A stretch of 21,875 nt of DNA from a virus: positions 1 to 21,875 of the IMG/VR virus record IMGVR_UViG_3300008107_000476; one strand, given 5' to 3'. The number at the start of each line of letters is the position of its first letter. The first letter of the stretch is position 1. A model generated the notes under the pieces. The model was not told the DNA's origin. It ran no database searches and saw nothing but the letters and a program-made list of their open reading frames with translations. The position numbers were made by a program, and so were the translations under genes. Shown here one piece after another: positions 1 to 6,386 of the stretch.

Positions 1-107
1 CTCGTGCCGATGACGAACTGGTAACGAAGTTGGCCGCCGTGCTGAAGACGCCTGCCGGCGAGGATCTGGTTCGCTGGGTGATGAAGCAGGCGGAGGCTGT
101 TCGGTGA
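1..107 (+). CDS. 3' end of an unidentified protein (partial)
   Basis: The reading frame with codons starting at position 3 is open from the window edge to TGA at 105-107 and encodes the last 34 residues of a protein (ending in KQAEAVR). It overlaps the next gene by GTGA at 104-107, the same junction style used through the whole block, which supports it being real. The fragment looks helical and mixed-charge. No domain can be recognised and the start lies outside the window. Confidence 0.6.
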   Translation, partial: RADDELVTKLAAVLKTPAGEDLVRWVMKQAEAVR

Positions 108-724
108 GCCATGACGAGATCGTTCGCACCGTCGCCGTCGTGGCGGCAGTTGCTCTGCTCGCTGCGCCGTACCGGCAGCAGCTCGCTCAGTACGCCGCTC
201 AGGCCGCCGAAGCCGCCAAGCAGCACGGTGCAACCATCGGCCGCATCGCAGCCGCCGCACTGATCCTCGTGGCGGCGTGGGGAAAGATCCCGCTGCCGTC
301 GTTGCCGTCTGCCCCAGCTATCCCGGCCGTCACGATTGACACGCCGTCATCTGCAATGCAGTCCACCGTGCGCCCGATTGCCGACGTGCTGAAGGCCGCC
401 CCCGTGGGCGACAGGATGCTGTGGGCGAATCTCTGGAGCAAGGCCGCCACCGTCGTGGCTGGCGACGAGCTCGGCACGGAAGTGGTGATCACTGACACGC
501 GTGCTCTGCGGATGTTTACCACGCTGGCACTCGACATCGGCTGGCGTCGCATCGGCGACCACAAGCCGGGCACGTATGCCGGGCTGCGGCAGGCCGTCGA
601 GAAGGCCATGAGCGACACGCTCGGCATGGAAGCCAAACCAATCGACGCCGAGACGCGAGCCAAGGTGGTCGAACTGTATCGCGGCATCGCATGGGCCGGC
701 ATGGCTGGAGGGTGCCCAGAGTGA
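104..724 (+). CDS. Membrane protein of unknown function, two N-terminal hydrophobic segments
   Basis: A protein of 206 residues starting with GTG at 104, which overlaps the stop of the preceding gene. Hydrophobic, alanine-rich segments at about residues 8-22 and 46-60 could be two membrane helices, separated by a short Ala/Gln-rich stretch. The rest (residues 70-206) looks soluble and mixed helical. I recognise no family. It is the first complete gene of a run of overlapping genes that includes a cysteine peptidase, a lipoprotein and small membrane proteins, so a role in lysis or at the host envelope is possible. That role is inferred from position only. Confidence 0.7.
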   Translation: MSHDEIVRTVAVVAAVALLAAPYRQQLAQYAAQAAEAAKQHGATIGRIAAAALILVAAWGKIPLPSLPSAPAIPAVTIDTPSSAMQSTVRPIADVLKAAPVGDRMLWANLWSKAATVVAGDELGTEVVITDTRALRMFTTLALDIGWRRIGDHKPGTYAGLRQAVEKAMSDTLGMEAKPIDAETRAKVVELYRGIAWAGMAGGCPE

Positions 725-746
725 GTACCTCGGCGGCCTGGTCGGC

Positions 747-1700
747 GTGTACGCCGATCCTGCTGCCTCTGAGCGGCTCACGCAGTACCTGCTGACGCAG
801 GGCCAAGCACCTGACGGCGGAACCACATGCCGACGCTACGGGCTCGTGGGCACCGGTGCCGGCAAACTGTGGGCACCGTTTGAGATTATGCAGCGGGTGT
901 TTCCGGACTGCCTGCCGGCGTCTGCTCAGACACGTGGCGACTGCGTAGCGCACTCGACGCGGACGGCCTGCCTCGGCACGCTCGCCTGCGAGATCGCCGC
1001 TGGCAAGCCCGACGAAGTCACTGGCCTCGTCGAAGGTGCCCCCGATTTGTCCGACGATGCCCGGCGTGACGGCGTTCTGAGCACCGAGGCGATCTACTGG
1101 TTTCGCGGGCACGGCGGCGACGGGTGGAGCTGCGACCACGCGGCCGAGGTGGTGCTGAAAGAATCCGGGTTGTGGGTGCGTCGCAAGTACGAAGCCCTCG
1201 GCGTTGATCTGACGCGGTACAGCGGCAACGTCGCCGGCAAGTGGGGCTCGAGCAAGCCGCCATCCACGGTGCTGAACATCGGCCGCGAGCACCTTGTGCG
1301 GACAGCCACCAGGGCTCGCACGTTTGAGGAGGTGCGGGATCTCATCGCAAACGGCTACTGCATCAGCAGCTGCGGCAGCGAGGCGTTCTCAAACACCCGA
1401 GACTCTAACGGCGTGTCCCGTCGCTCGTCGGCAACGTGGCATCACGCCATGGCGTACCTCGGCGTCGATGACCGTGACGCCACCAAGAAGGCGTATGGCG
1501 AGCCGCTGGTGCTCGTGCAGAACTCGTGGGGCAAGTGGAACACCGGGCCGCGTGCCGTCATGGGCACGACGCTGGAGATCCCGCACGGCTCATTCTGGGC
1601 GAAGTGGTCTGACATCAGCGGACGCTACTGCATTGCCTTCTCTGGCGTGAATGGGTGGCCTGCCCAGCAACTGCCCAACTGGACGGGGGACGTACTGTGA
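747..1700 (+). CDS. Papain-like (C1 family) cysteine peptidase
   Basis: A protein of 317 residues with the three landmarks of C1 peptidases: the nucleophile in QTRGDCVAHS (Cys66), the histidine in WHHAMAYLGVD (His233) and the asparagine in VQNSWGKW (Asn259). Gln61 may be the oxyanion residue, although its spacing to the cysteine is one residue shorter than in papain. No signal peptide or obvious propeptide is seen with this GTG start. The start is uncertain: the frame stays open upstream of 747, but the GGAGG at about 706-710 and the GTG at 721 serve a different frame that stops after 24 codons. The gene sits between a membrane protein and a lipoprotein. Possible roles are lysis through a protein-rich envelope, virion processing or attack on host proteins. 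The family call is firm; the role is inferred. Confidence 0.85.
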   Translation: MYADPAASERLTQYLLTQGQAPDGGTTCRRYGLVGTGAGKLWAPFEIMQRVFPDCLPASAQTRGDCVAHSTRTACLGTLACEIAAGKPDEVTGLVEGAPDLSDDARRDGVLSTEAIYWFRGHGGDGWSCDHAAEVVLKESGLWVRRKYEALGVDLTRYSGNVAGKWGSSKPPSTVLNIGREHLVRTATRARTFEEVRDLIANGYCISSCGSEAFSNTRDSNGVSRRSSATWHHAMAYLGVDDRDATKKAYGEPLVLVQNSWGKWNTGPRAVMGTTLEIPHGSFWAKWSDISGRYCIAFSGVNGWPAQQLPNWTGDVL

Positions 1701-1951
1701 GATTCATGATCGCATTCTTGCTGGTGCTGGTTGGCTGCGTGATGACGCTGCCCGCTGATGACTCCACGCTGACGGCTGAGCTCGCGTCAGAGACAGCACG
1801 AGCCATGGTGCAGATGCGGGCCACGCCGGCACCGACTCCTGAGCCTGCCGGCGACAAGTGCGAGAACTGCAACGGAACCGGCAAGGTTGGTGACGGGCGA
1901 GTGTTCGTGAAATGCCCAGAGTGCGACGGCACTGGAAAGCGCAAGAAATGA
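1697..1951 (+). CDS. Small putative lipoprotein with DnaJ-type zinc knuckle
   Basis: An 84-residue protein starting with GTG at 1697, overlapping the stop of the peptidase gene. The N-terminus is a short hydrophobic signal ending in a lipobox, LVGC, with Cys14 as the likely lipidated residue. A linker rich in Thr and Pro (about residues 42-52) follows. The C-terminus carries two CxxCxGxG motifs, CENCNGTG (Cys55, Cys58) and CPECDGTG (Cys73, Cys76), as in the cysteine-rich zinc domain of DnaJ, but only one zinc site's worth. A frame opening 42 bases upstream would bury the lipobox, so the GTG start is preferred. A Pro-rich small lipoprotein next to membrane genes recalls an outer spanin, but the zinc knuckle is unusual for one. 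Confidence 0.75.
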   Translation: MRFMIAFLLVLVGCVMTLPADDSTLTAELASETARAMVQMRATPAPTPEPAGDKCENCNGTGKVGDGRVFVKCPECDGTGKRKK

Positions 1952-2268
1952 CCCGCGACCAACTGATCGCCGCCGTCTGGGACGAGCTGCCCAAGAGTCG
2001 CTACCTGCTCGGCCGTCGCCGTGTGGATCGGCTCACGGCCCGCTGCATCAAGAAGTGGCCCGTGCCCGTGCTGTACCAGTGCGACGCACAGCAGACGGTT
2101 GTTGTCGGCGAGCACCTGGCCAAGAGCATCGAACGCCAAGAGCGTGCCGAGTACGGAATGGGATTCTTCGCCTCTATCATCCTGGCCGCAATCGTCAGCG
2201 AGATCATCAAGATTCTCATCCGACGCTGGCTGGAGAATCGCACCGAGATGCTGGAGGCGATGCTGTGA
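1948..2268 (+). CDS. Small protein with one membrane segment, unknown function
   Basis: A 106-residue protein starting at ATG 1948, overlapping the stop of the lipoprotein gene (ATGA). The first 65 residues are basic and soluble. A strongly hydrophobic stretch at about residues 70-91 is followed by a charged tail (RRWLENRTE), which suggests a single membrane helix near the C-terminus. No family is recognised. It is followed with a GTGA overlap by another single-helix membrane protein, so the two may act together at the membrane, possibly in lysis. That is an inference from location. Confidence 0.7.
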   Translation: MTRDQLIAAVWDELPKSRYLLGRRRVDRLTARCIKKWPVPVLYQCDAQQTVVVGEHLAKSIERQERAEYGMGFFASIILAAIVSEIIKILIRRWLENRTEMLEAML

Positions 2269-2498
2269 CGGATGCTGCCAAGGACACGCTCTACACGGTT
2301 CTCGAGCGATGGGGATTCCCGACGCTCGTTGCCATTGCTGTTGGCTGGGTGCTGCGGCATGACGTTCTGCTGCCGCTCGTCGAAGAGCATCGCGTTTTCG
2401 TGCGAAGCCTGAGCGAGACGCAAAGCGAAATCAGTAAGGCCGTTACCGAGCAGACGAAACTGCTGTACGAGATGAGGCAGATGAGGGACCAACCATGA
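2265..2498 (+). CDS. Holin-like small membrane protein with coiled coil
   Basis: A 77-residue protein starting with GTG at 2265 in a GTGA overlap. It has one predicted membrane helix (about residues 15-37, WGFPTLVAIAVGWVL) followed by a charged heptad-like helix (residues 38-74). This layout is common among small phage membrane proteins annotated as holin-like or lysis accessory proteins. No specific holin family can be assigned by eye. Its position after the peptidase and lipoprotein genes and its tight coupling to them support a membrane role in release of virions, but direct evidence is lacking. Confidence 0.7.
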   Translation: MTDAAKDTLYTVLERWGFPTLVAIAVGWVLRHDVLLPLVEEHRVFVRSLSETQSEISKAVTEQTKLLYEMRQMRDQP

Positions 2499-3214
2499 GC
2501 ATGTCACCAAAACTGCTGAGGCCACGGCAGGCGGGCTTCAACCCTAAGAGCATCAGCGGGCTGGCCGCTTGGTATGACGCCAGCGTTGCGTCGAGCATCA
2601 CGCTCAACGGCAGCACCGTATCGCAGTGGGCTGACCTCAGCGGCAACGGCCGCAATCAGTCTCAGGCAACCGCCGCGATTCAGCCCACCTACAACGCCAC
2701 GGGGCTGAACGGCAAAGGCACGCTAACGACGACAGGCACGCAGTGGATGCAGGCCAGTGCGTTTGCTACTGCTGCGGGCGGTGCCTACACGGTGTTCGCG
2801 GTGCTGAAGTTTGATGTCACAACGGGCCAGCCTTACGCATGGCAGCGAGGCGTTGTGAACGGGGCGCATAGCCTGCTCGTTTCGACGGCCGACACTTGGG
2901 CAGCACGCCGCTCATCGGGAAACCAAGGCACCCGAGTGGGTGCCATAGCCCAAGGCCAGTTTTACATCGTCACTACGGTATTCCGGTCGAACCTCTCCCG
3001 CATCTATGTGGGCAGCACGGTGGGGACCGACAACACCGCGACGGTCACCGCGCCAACTGGCAACCAAGTGCTCACACTGTTCGCGTTGGACAGCGGAACG
3101 CGCAGCGGCCACCCTGGATTTGCGGAGTTTCTCTACTACAACGCAGAGCTCGACGATACGCAGCAGGCGGCCGTGCGTTCGTACTTGTCGAAGAAGTGGG
3201 GGCTGACGCTGTGA
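2495..3214 (+). CDS. LamG / concanavalin A-like lectin-fold protein
   Basis: A 239-residue protein starting at ATG 2495, overlapping the preceding stop. It begins with the signature ISGLAAWYDAS (residues 19-30), then VSQWADLSGNGR (residues 42-53), and ends with LYYNAELDDTQQAAVRSYL before a final KKWGL, the pattern of concanavalin A-like (LamG) jelly-roll domains found in phage tail and surface proteins. The whole protein is essentially this one domain, with no collagen-like stalk or membrane segment. It is likely a virion surface or receptor-binding protein that touches host carbohydrate. The domain call is fairly secure; its place in the virion is inferred. Confidence 0.8.
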   Translation: MSMSPKLLRPRQAGFNPKSISGLAAWYDASVASSITLNGSTVSQWADLSGNGRNQSQATAAIQPTYNATGLNGKGTLTTTGTQWMQASAFATAAGGAYTVFAVLKFDVTTGQPYAWQRGVVNGAHSLLVSTADTWAARRSSGNQGTRVGAIAQGQFYIVTTVFRSNLSRIYVGSTVGTDNTATVTAPTGNQVLTLFALDSGTRSGHPGFAEFLYYNAELDDTQQAAVRSYLSKKWGLTL

Positions 3215-3501
3215 GCACACGCTACTTCCGGTCCACGCCTGAGATATACGACGTTGTCTGCGGGCAGCTGGATTCGTCATACGGATACCCCAACGAATCA
3301 ACCAAGACGCAGCGAACACTGCCCCCGGCAAGCGATCTGCCGTCTGACGCTGAAGGCCGCGTGTATCTAGCCGTAGACGCTGCTTACTGCGACTTCATCC
3401 TGCCCTCAGCAATGCTGCCCCAACTCATTGGAAGCGGTGCAGTTGAGGAGCTGGACGAGTCCACGTATCTGCAAGAGTTTCCGCAGACGCCCGTACTATA
3501 A
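3211..3501 (+). CDS. Unknown small protein downstream of the LamG protein
   Basis: A 96-residue protein starting with GTG at 3211, overlapping the preceding stop. It starts STRYFRSTPEIYDVV and contains a run of acidic and polar residues with no membrane segment or recognisable motif. It is mixed alpha/beta in appearance. The strict GTGA junction and steady codon use support a real gene. It may be a partner or cap of the LamG-like surface protein, judged from neighbourhood only. Confidence 0.65.
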   Translation: MSTRYFRSTPEIYDVVCGQLDSSYGYPNESTKTQRTLPPASDLPSDAEGRVYLAVDAAYCDFILPSAMLPQLIGSGAVEELDESTYLQEFPQTPVL

Positions 3502-3520
3502 GCACACCTAGGAGACGAGC

Positions 3521-3877
3521 ATGGCCGACAACATCATCAGCCGCAAGGCCCGCGACTTCGACATCACGCTGACCACGGCCACGGCATCCGCCACCACACT
3601 GGACATGCGTGACGTTGCTGGTGCCATCGTGCAGTTCGGCACCATGAGCACCAACGCCAGCACGCTCCAGATGTGGGTGGGCAACAGCCCCACCGGCACC
3701 TATGCACGCCTCTACAAGAGCGATGGCAGCGTTGCCGATCTGACGCTGAGCCCATCGAGCACGCTCGGTCGTGCCTACTCGTTGCCCGATGAAGTGTTCG
3801 GCGCTGAGTATCTGCGGATCGTGTCGGCTACCACGAACAGCACCGGCACTACCGGGTTCGTGATGTTCAAGTCTTGA
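3521..3877 (+). CDS. Small beta-rich protein, putative virion component
   Basis: A 118-residue protein preceded by a good ribosome-binding site (AGGAGA, eight bases before the ATG). The sequence is rich in Thr, Ser, Ala and alternating hydrophobic residues and ends YLRIVSATTNSTGTTG, typical of a compact beta-sandwich structural protein. I recognise no family. The strong ribosome-binding site, in contrast to the overlapping genes before it, suggests abundant expression, which would suit a decoration or fibre-associated protein. It is followed by a run of ten C before the HNH gene. Confidence 0.65.
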   Translation: MADNIISRKARDFDITLTTATASATTLDMRDVAGAIVQFGTMSTNASTLQMWVGNSPTGTYARLYKSDGSVADLTLSPSSTLGRAYSLPDEVFGAEYLRIVSATTNSTGTTGFVMFKS

Positions 3878-3880
3878 CCG

Positions 3881-3890
3881 CCCCCCCCCC
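3881..3890 (+). repeat. Run of ten cytosines
   Basis: A C10 homopolymer lies between the stop of the preceding gene (3875-3877) and the ATG of the HNH gene (3893), where a ribosome-binding site would be expected. Such tracts can vary in length by slippage and are also prone to sequencing error. Confidence 0.9.
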
Positions 3891-3892
3891 TT

Positions 3893-4303
3893 ATGCCGCA
3901 ACGCATCCCAACCCACAGGCCGCTGCGGCTGCGATCGTCACGCCCGCAGCGAGACGAGAGCGGCAGGCCCAACGCGGCAGCCCGTGGGTACTGCGACAAG
4001 GCGCACCGAGCGTGGCGTCAGGCTGTGCTGGTGCGTGATGCCTGGCAATGCCTGGGCTGCGGCGTGGTGGCTCAATCAGCTCACGCTGACCACATCGTTC
4101 CCGTCAGCGAAGGTGGAGCTAGGTACGACGTAGCAAACGGACAGACGCTGTGCAGGTCGTGCCACGGACGGAAAACGCGACGCGAGCAGGCTTTGCGTCG
4201 CGCAGGAAGCCAGGTCGCCGTCGCGGCGCAGCCGTCGCCGGGGCGAGGCGTCGCCGTGGCGGCGACGGAGGGCGGGCAAAATCCCTCCGTCAAAGCAAAA
4301 TAA
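3893..4303 (+). CDS. HNH endonuclease of the packaging module
   Basis: A 136-residue protein with the HNH (beta-beta-alpha-metal) fold: structural zinc pairs Cys53/Cys56 (CLGC) and Cys87/Cys90 (CRSCH), the catalytic core ADHIVP (Asp66, His67), a GG turn and Asn82 in the ANGQTL motif. HNH nucleases placed just before the terminase genes are known partners of the packaging machinery in cos phages of the HK97 group, where they help terminase cut concatemers. The N-terminal 30 residues are basic and may bind DNA. The C-terminal 35 residues are low complexity and overlap a cluster of hairpins. There is no clear ribosome-binding site before the ATG, only the C10 run. Confidence 0.9.
   Translation: MPQRIPTHRPLRLRSSRPQRDESGRPNAAARGYCDKAHRAWRQAVLVRDAWQCLGCGVVAQSAHADHIVPVSEGGARYDVANGQTLCRSCHGRKTRREQALRRAGSQVAVAAQPSPGRGVAVAATEGGQNPSVKAK
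4249..4267 (+). repeat. Perfect 8-bp hairpin in the end of the HNH gene
   Basis: CGTCGCCG (4249-4256) and CGGCGACG (4260-4267) form an 8-bp stem with a 3-base loop. Its right arm shares bases with the next hairpin (4264-4291), so the two structures exclude each other. A weaker 5-bp version (CGCCG tcg CGGCG) lies just upstream. This is a candidate packaging or regulatory element. Confidence 0.6.
4264..4291 (+). repeat. 9-bp hairpin before the small terminase gene (candidate cos region)
   Basis: GACGGAGGG (4264-4272) pairs perfectly with CCCTCCGTC (4283-4291) across a 10-base loop. It is followed by an A-rich tract (4292-4306) that stands out from the GC-rich surroundings. There is no T run, so it is not a standard terminator on the + strand. 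Position between HNH and terminase genes fits a cos or packaging signal, but this is inference. Confidence 0.5.
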
Positions 4304-4360
4304 AAACCCCGGTCGCCTGTGGCGTGTGCGCGGCCGCAAGTTTCCGCGAGGTTTTTGACG

Positions 4361-4834
4361 ATGGGCAAGCGTGGTCCCAAGCCAAAGCCTGCTTCGGTAC
4401 GCAAACTGCTGGGCAACCCAGGCAAACGGCCGATCAGGCCCGACCTTCCGGCCCCGCCAGGTGCGCCGCCGATTCCGGCTCGGCTAATGGTGGACCCGGT
4501 CGCCGTAGAGAAGTGGCACGAGTTCGTGCCCATCCTCTTGGGCATCGGCACGCTCACGACGGCCGATGGCGAAGCGTTAGCGACTTTGTGCGAGGTGCAT
4601 AGTGCAGCACAAGCCTGCCTGCTTGAGTTCCGTGCCACTGGACCAGTGATGCACACTGACTTAGGTGGCGTGAAGCCCAACCCTGCAGGGCCGCTATATC
4701 GCGGATTAGTCAGCCTGCAGGCGTCGCTAATGGGCGAGTTTGGATTGACGCCAACGTCAAGGACGAGGCTAGGTGGCAAGGAAGAGAAACCCGCCGACGA
4801 AGTCGAAGACTTCTTCCGTCTCCACGGCGCGTGA
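4361..4834 (+). CDS. Terminase small subunit, P27 family
   Basis: A 157-residue protein starting at ATG 4361, with GAGG at 4348-4351 as ribosome-binding site. The start MGKRGPKPKPASVRKLLGNP is the typical N-terminus of P27-type small terminases. The middle is helical (WHEFVPILLGIGTLTTADGEAL), followed by GPLYRGLVSLQASLMGEFGLTP and an acidic tail. It recognises the packaging site in phage DNA and brings in the large subunit. An in-frame start 42 bases upstream exists but adds residues not expected in the family. The end overlaps the large subunit gene by 62 bases. Confidence 0.9.
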   Translation: MGKRGPKPKPASVRKLLGNPGKRPIRPDLPAPPGAPPIPARLMVDPVAVEKWHEFVPILLGIGTLTTADGEALATLCEVHSAAQACLLEFRATGPVMHTDLGGVKPNPAGPLYRGLVSLQASLMGEFGLTPTSRTRLGGKEEKPADEVEDFFRLHGA

Positions 4835-6386
4835 ACTGACGCCCGAAGGTCAGGCGAAGTACGAGCGTGTCGTGCACTTCTTTGAGAAGGTGCTGCGGCA
4901 CAGCAAAGGGCAGAATGCCGGCAAGCCGTTCACGCTGCTGCCTTGGCAGCATCATGTGCTGCGGGAACTCTTCGGCCGGCTGAACCCAGACGGCACGCGG
5001 CAGCACAGAGTCGGCTATATCGAGCTGCCGAAGAAGCAGGGCAAGTCCACGACGCTGGCCGGCATCGCTCTTTACATGACGGCCTTCGACTCCGAGCCGG
5101 GGGCGGAAGTCTACGGGGCGGCCTGTGACCGTGAGCAGGCGGGCATCATCTACCGCGAGGCGGCGTCGATGGTGCGGGCGTCGCCTGCGTTGTCTCGGCA
5201 CCTCGAGGTGATAGACAGCCGCAAGACCATCGTGCACAAAGCGAGCAACTCGTTCTACCGGGTGCTCTCGGCTGACGCGTTCCGTGCTGAGGGGCTCAAC
5301 ATTCATGCCCTGCTCTTCGACGAACTGCACGCCCAGCGTGACCGCCGCTTGTGGGATGCCTTGCGGTACGGCGGTGCGGCTCGCAGATCGCCACTCATCC
5401 TGTCCATCACCACGGCCGGCTTCGACCGCAAAAGCATCTGCTGGGAGCAGCACCAGTACGCCGAGCGGTGCACGGCCGACCCGACCACAGACCCGGCGTT
5501 CTTCGGCTGCATCTACGCCGCCCCGCCCGAGTGCGGTGCCGATGGGACGTGGAAGGAAGAAAGCGTCTGGCACCAAGCCAACCCCAGCCTGGGCGAGACG
5601 ATCACGCTGGAGTCATTCAAGGCCGATGCCCGCGAGGCCGAGCAATCGCCTTCCAAGCTCAATGCCTTCTTGCGTTACAGGCTCAACGTCTGGACCACGC
5701 AGGACACGCGATGGCTGTCGCCTGACGCCTGGGCGAAGTGTGGCAAGCCGCTCGACTCCGACCTAGAGAAGCGGGAATGGTTTGCCGGGCTTGACCTCGC
5801 CAGCACCACCGACCTTTCGGCGTTCGTCATGGTGAGCCAGGCGAGCGACGGCACCTTCGACGTGCTTCCGTTCTTCTGGGTACCGGAGGCCAACGCCGCC
5901 GAGCGGACGCTGCGAGACAAAGTGGACTACGTCGGCTGGATACGCGACGGGCACATCCGTGCCACCGACGGCAACGTCACCGACTATGACGTGATCCGGC
6001 GAGACATCAACGAACTGGCGAAGAAATACAACATCCGGCAAGTGGGTATCGACAGATGGAACGCGACGCAACTATCCCTGCAACTGCAAGGCGATGGGAT
6101 CGATGTGGAAGGATACGGGCAGGGCTACGCCAGCATGACGAGCCCCTGCCGCCAACTCGAGGCGCTCGTGTTGTCGGAGCGGATGCGGCATGGGAGCCAT
6201 CCCGTGCTGAGTTGGATGGCCGCCAACTGTGCCCTGCAAACCGACCACCAAGACAACTGCAAACTCAGCAAAGCCAAGAGCACGGAACGCATTGACGGGA
6301 TGGTGGCCATGGTTATGGCCCTCGGGATTCACGCGACGGCAACGGCTCCGCCACCAGAACAAAACTGGGACATCATCACGCTATGA
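4773..6386 (+). CDS. Terminase large subunit
   Basis: A 537-residue ATPase-nuclease of normal length for the Terminase_1 family. It shows Walker A PKKQGKST (residues 86-93), Walker B ALLFDE (Asp183, Glu184) and the coupling motif SITTAGFD (residues 211-218). The C-terminal RNase H-like nuclease has acidic residues in FAGLDLASTTD (Asp341), VGIDRW (Asp427) and RIDGMVAM (Asp508). It translocates DNA into the prohead and cuts at genome ends. Translation likely starts at GTG 4773 inside the end of the small subunit gene, implying coupling. It is complete with all key residues present. Confidence 0.96.
   Translation: MARKRNPPTKSKTSSVSTARELTPEGQAKYERVVHFFEKVLRHSKGQNAGKPFTLLPWQHHVLRELFGRLNPDGTRQHRVGYIELPKKQGKSTTLAGIALYMTAFDSEPGAEVYGAACDREQAGIIYREAASMVRASPALSRHLEVIDSRKTIVHKASNSFYRVLSADAFRAEGLNIHALLFDELHAQRDRRLWDALRYGGAARRSPLILSITTAGFDRKSICWEQHQYAERCTADPTTDPAFFGCIYAAPPECGADGTWKEESVWHQANPSLGETITLESFKADAREAEQSPSKLNAFLRYRLNVWTTQDTRWLSPDAWAKCGKPLDSDLEKREWFAGLDLASTTDLSAFVMVSQASDGTFDVLPFFWVPEANAAERTLRDKVDYVGWIRDGHIRATDGNVTDYDVIRRDINELAKKYNIRQVGIDRWNATQLSLQLQGDGIDVEGYGQGYASMTSPCRQLEALVLSERMRHGSHPVLSWMAANCALQTDHQDNCKLSKAKSTERIDGMVAMVMALGIHATATAPPPEQNWDIITL

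Noticed and set aside
516-1292. Minus-strand frame opposite the membrane and peptidase genes
   Set aside because: Its translation has no recognisable motif, while the + strand has catalytic motifs over the same bases.
2495-3214. Diversity-generating retroelement target in the LamG-like gene
   Set aside because: No reverse transcriptase gene and no template repeat were seen in the window.
4264-4306. Rho-independent terminator after the HNH gene
   Set aside because: The stem is good, but an A-rich, not T-rich, tract follows on the + strand, and the stem lies inside the coding frame. On the minus strand there is no gene to terminate.
4330-4337. GCGGCCGC palindrome as the cos cleavage site
   Set aside because: An 8-base GC palindrome is expected by chance in GC-rich DNA and nothing else marks it as a terminase cut site.
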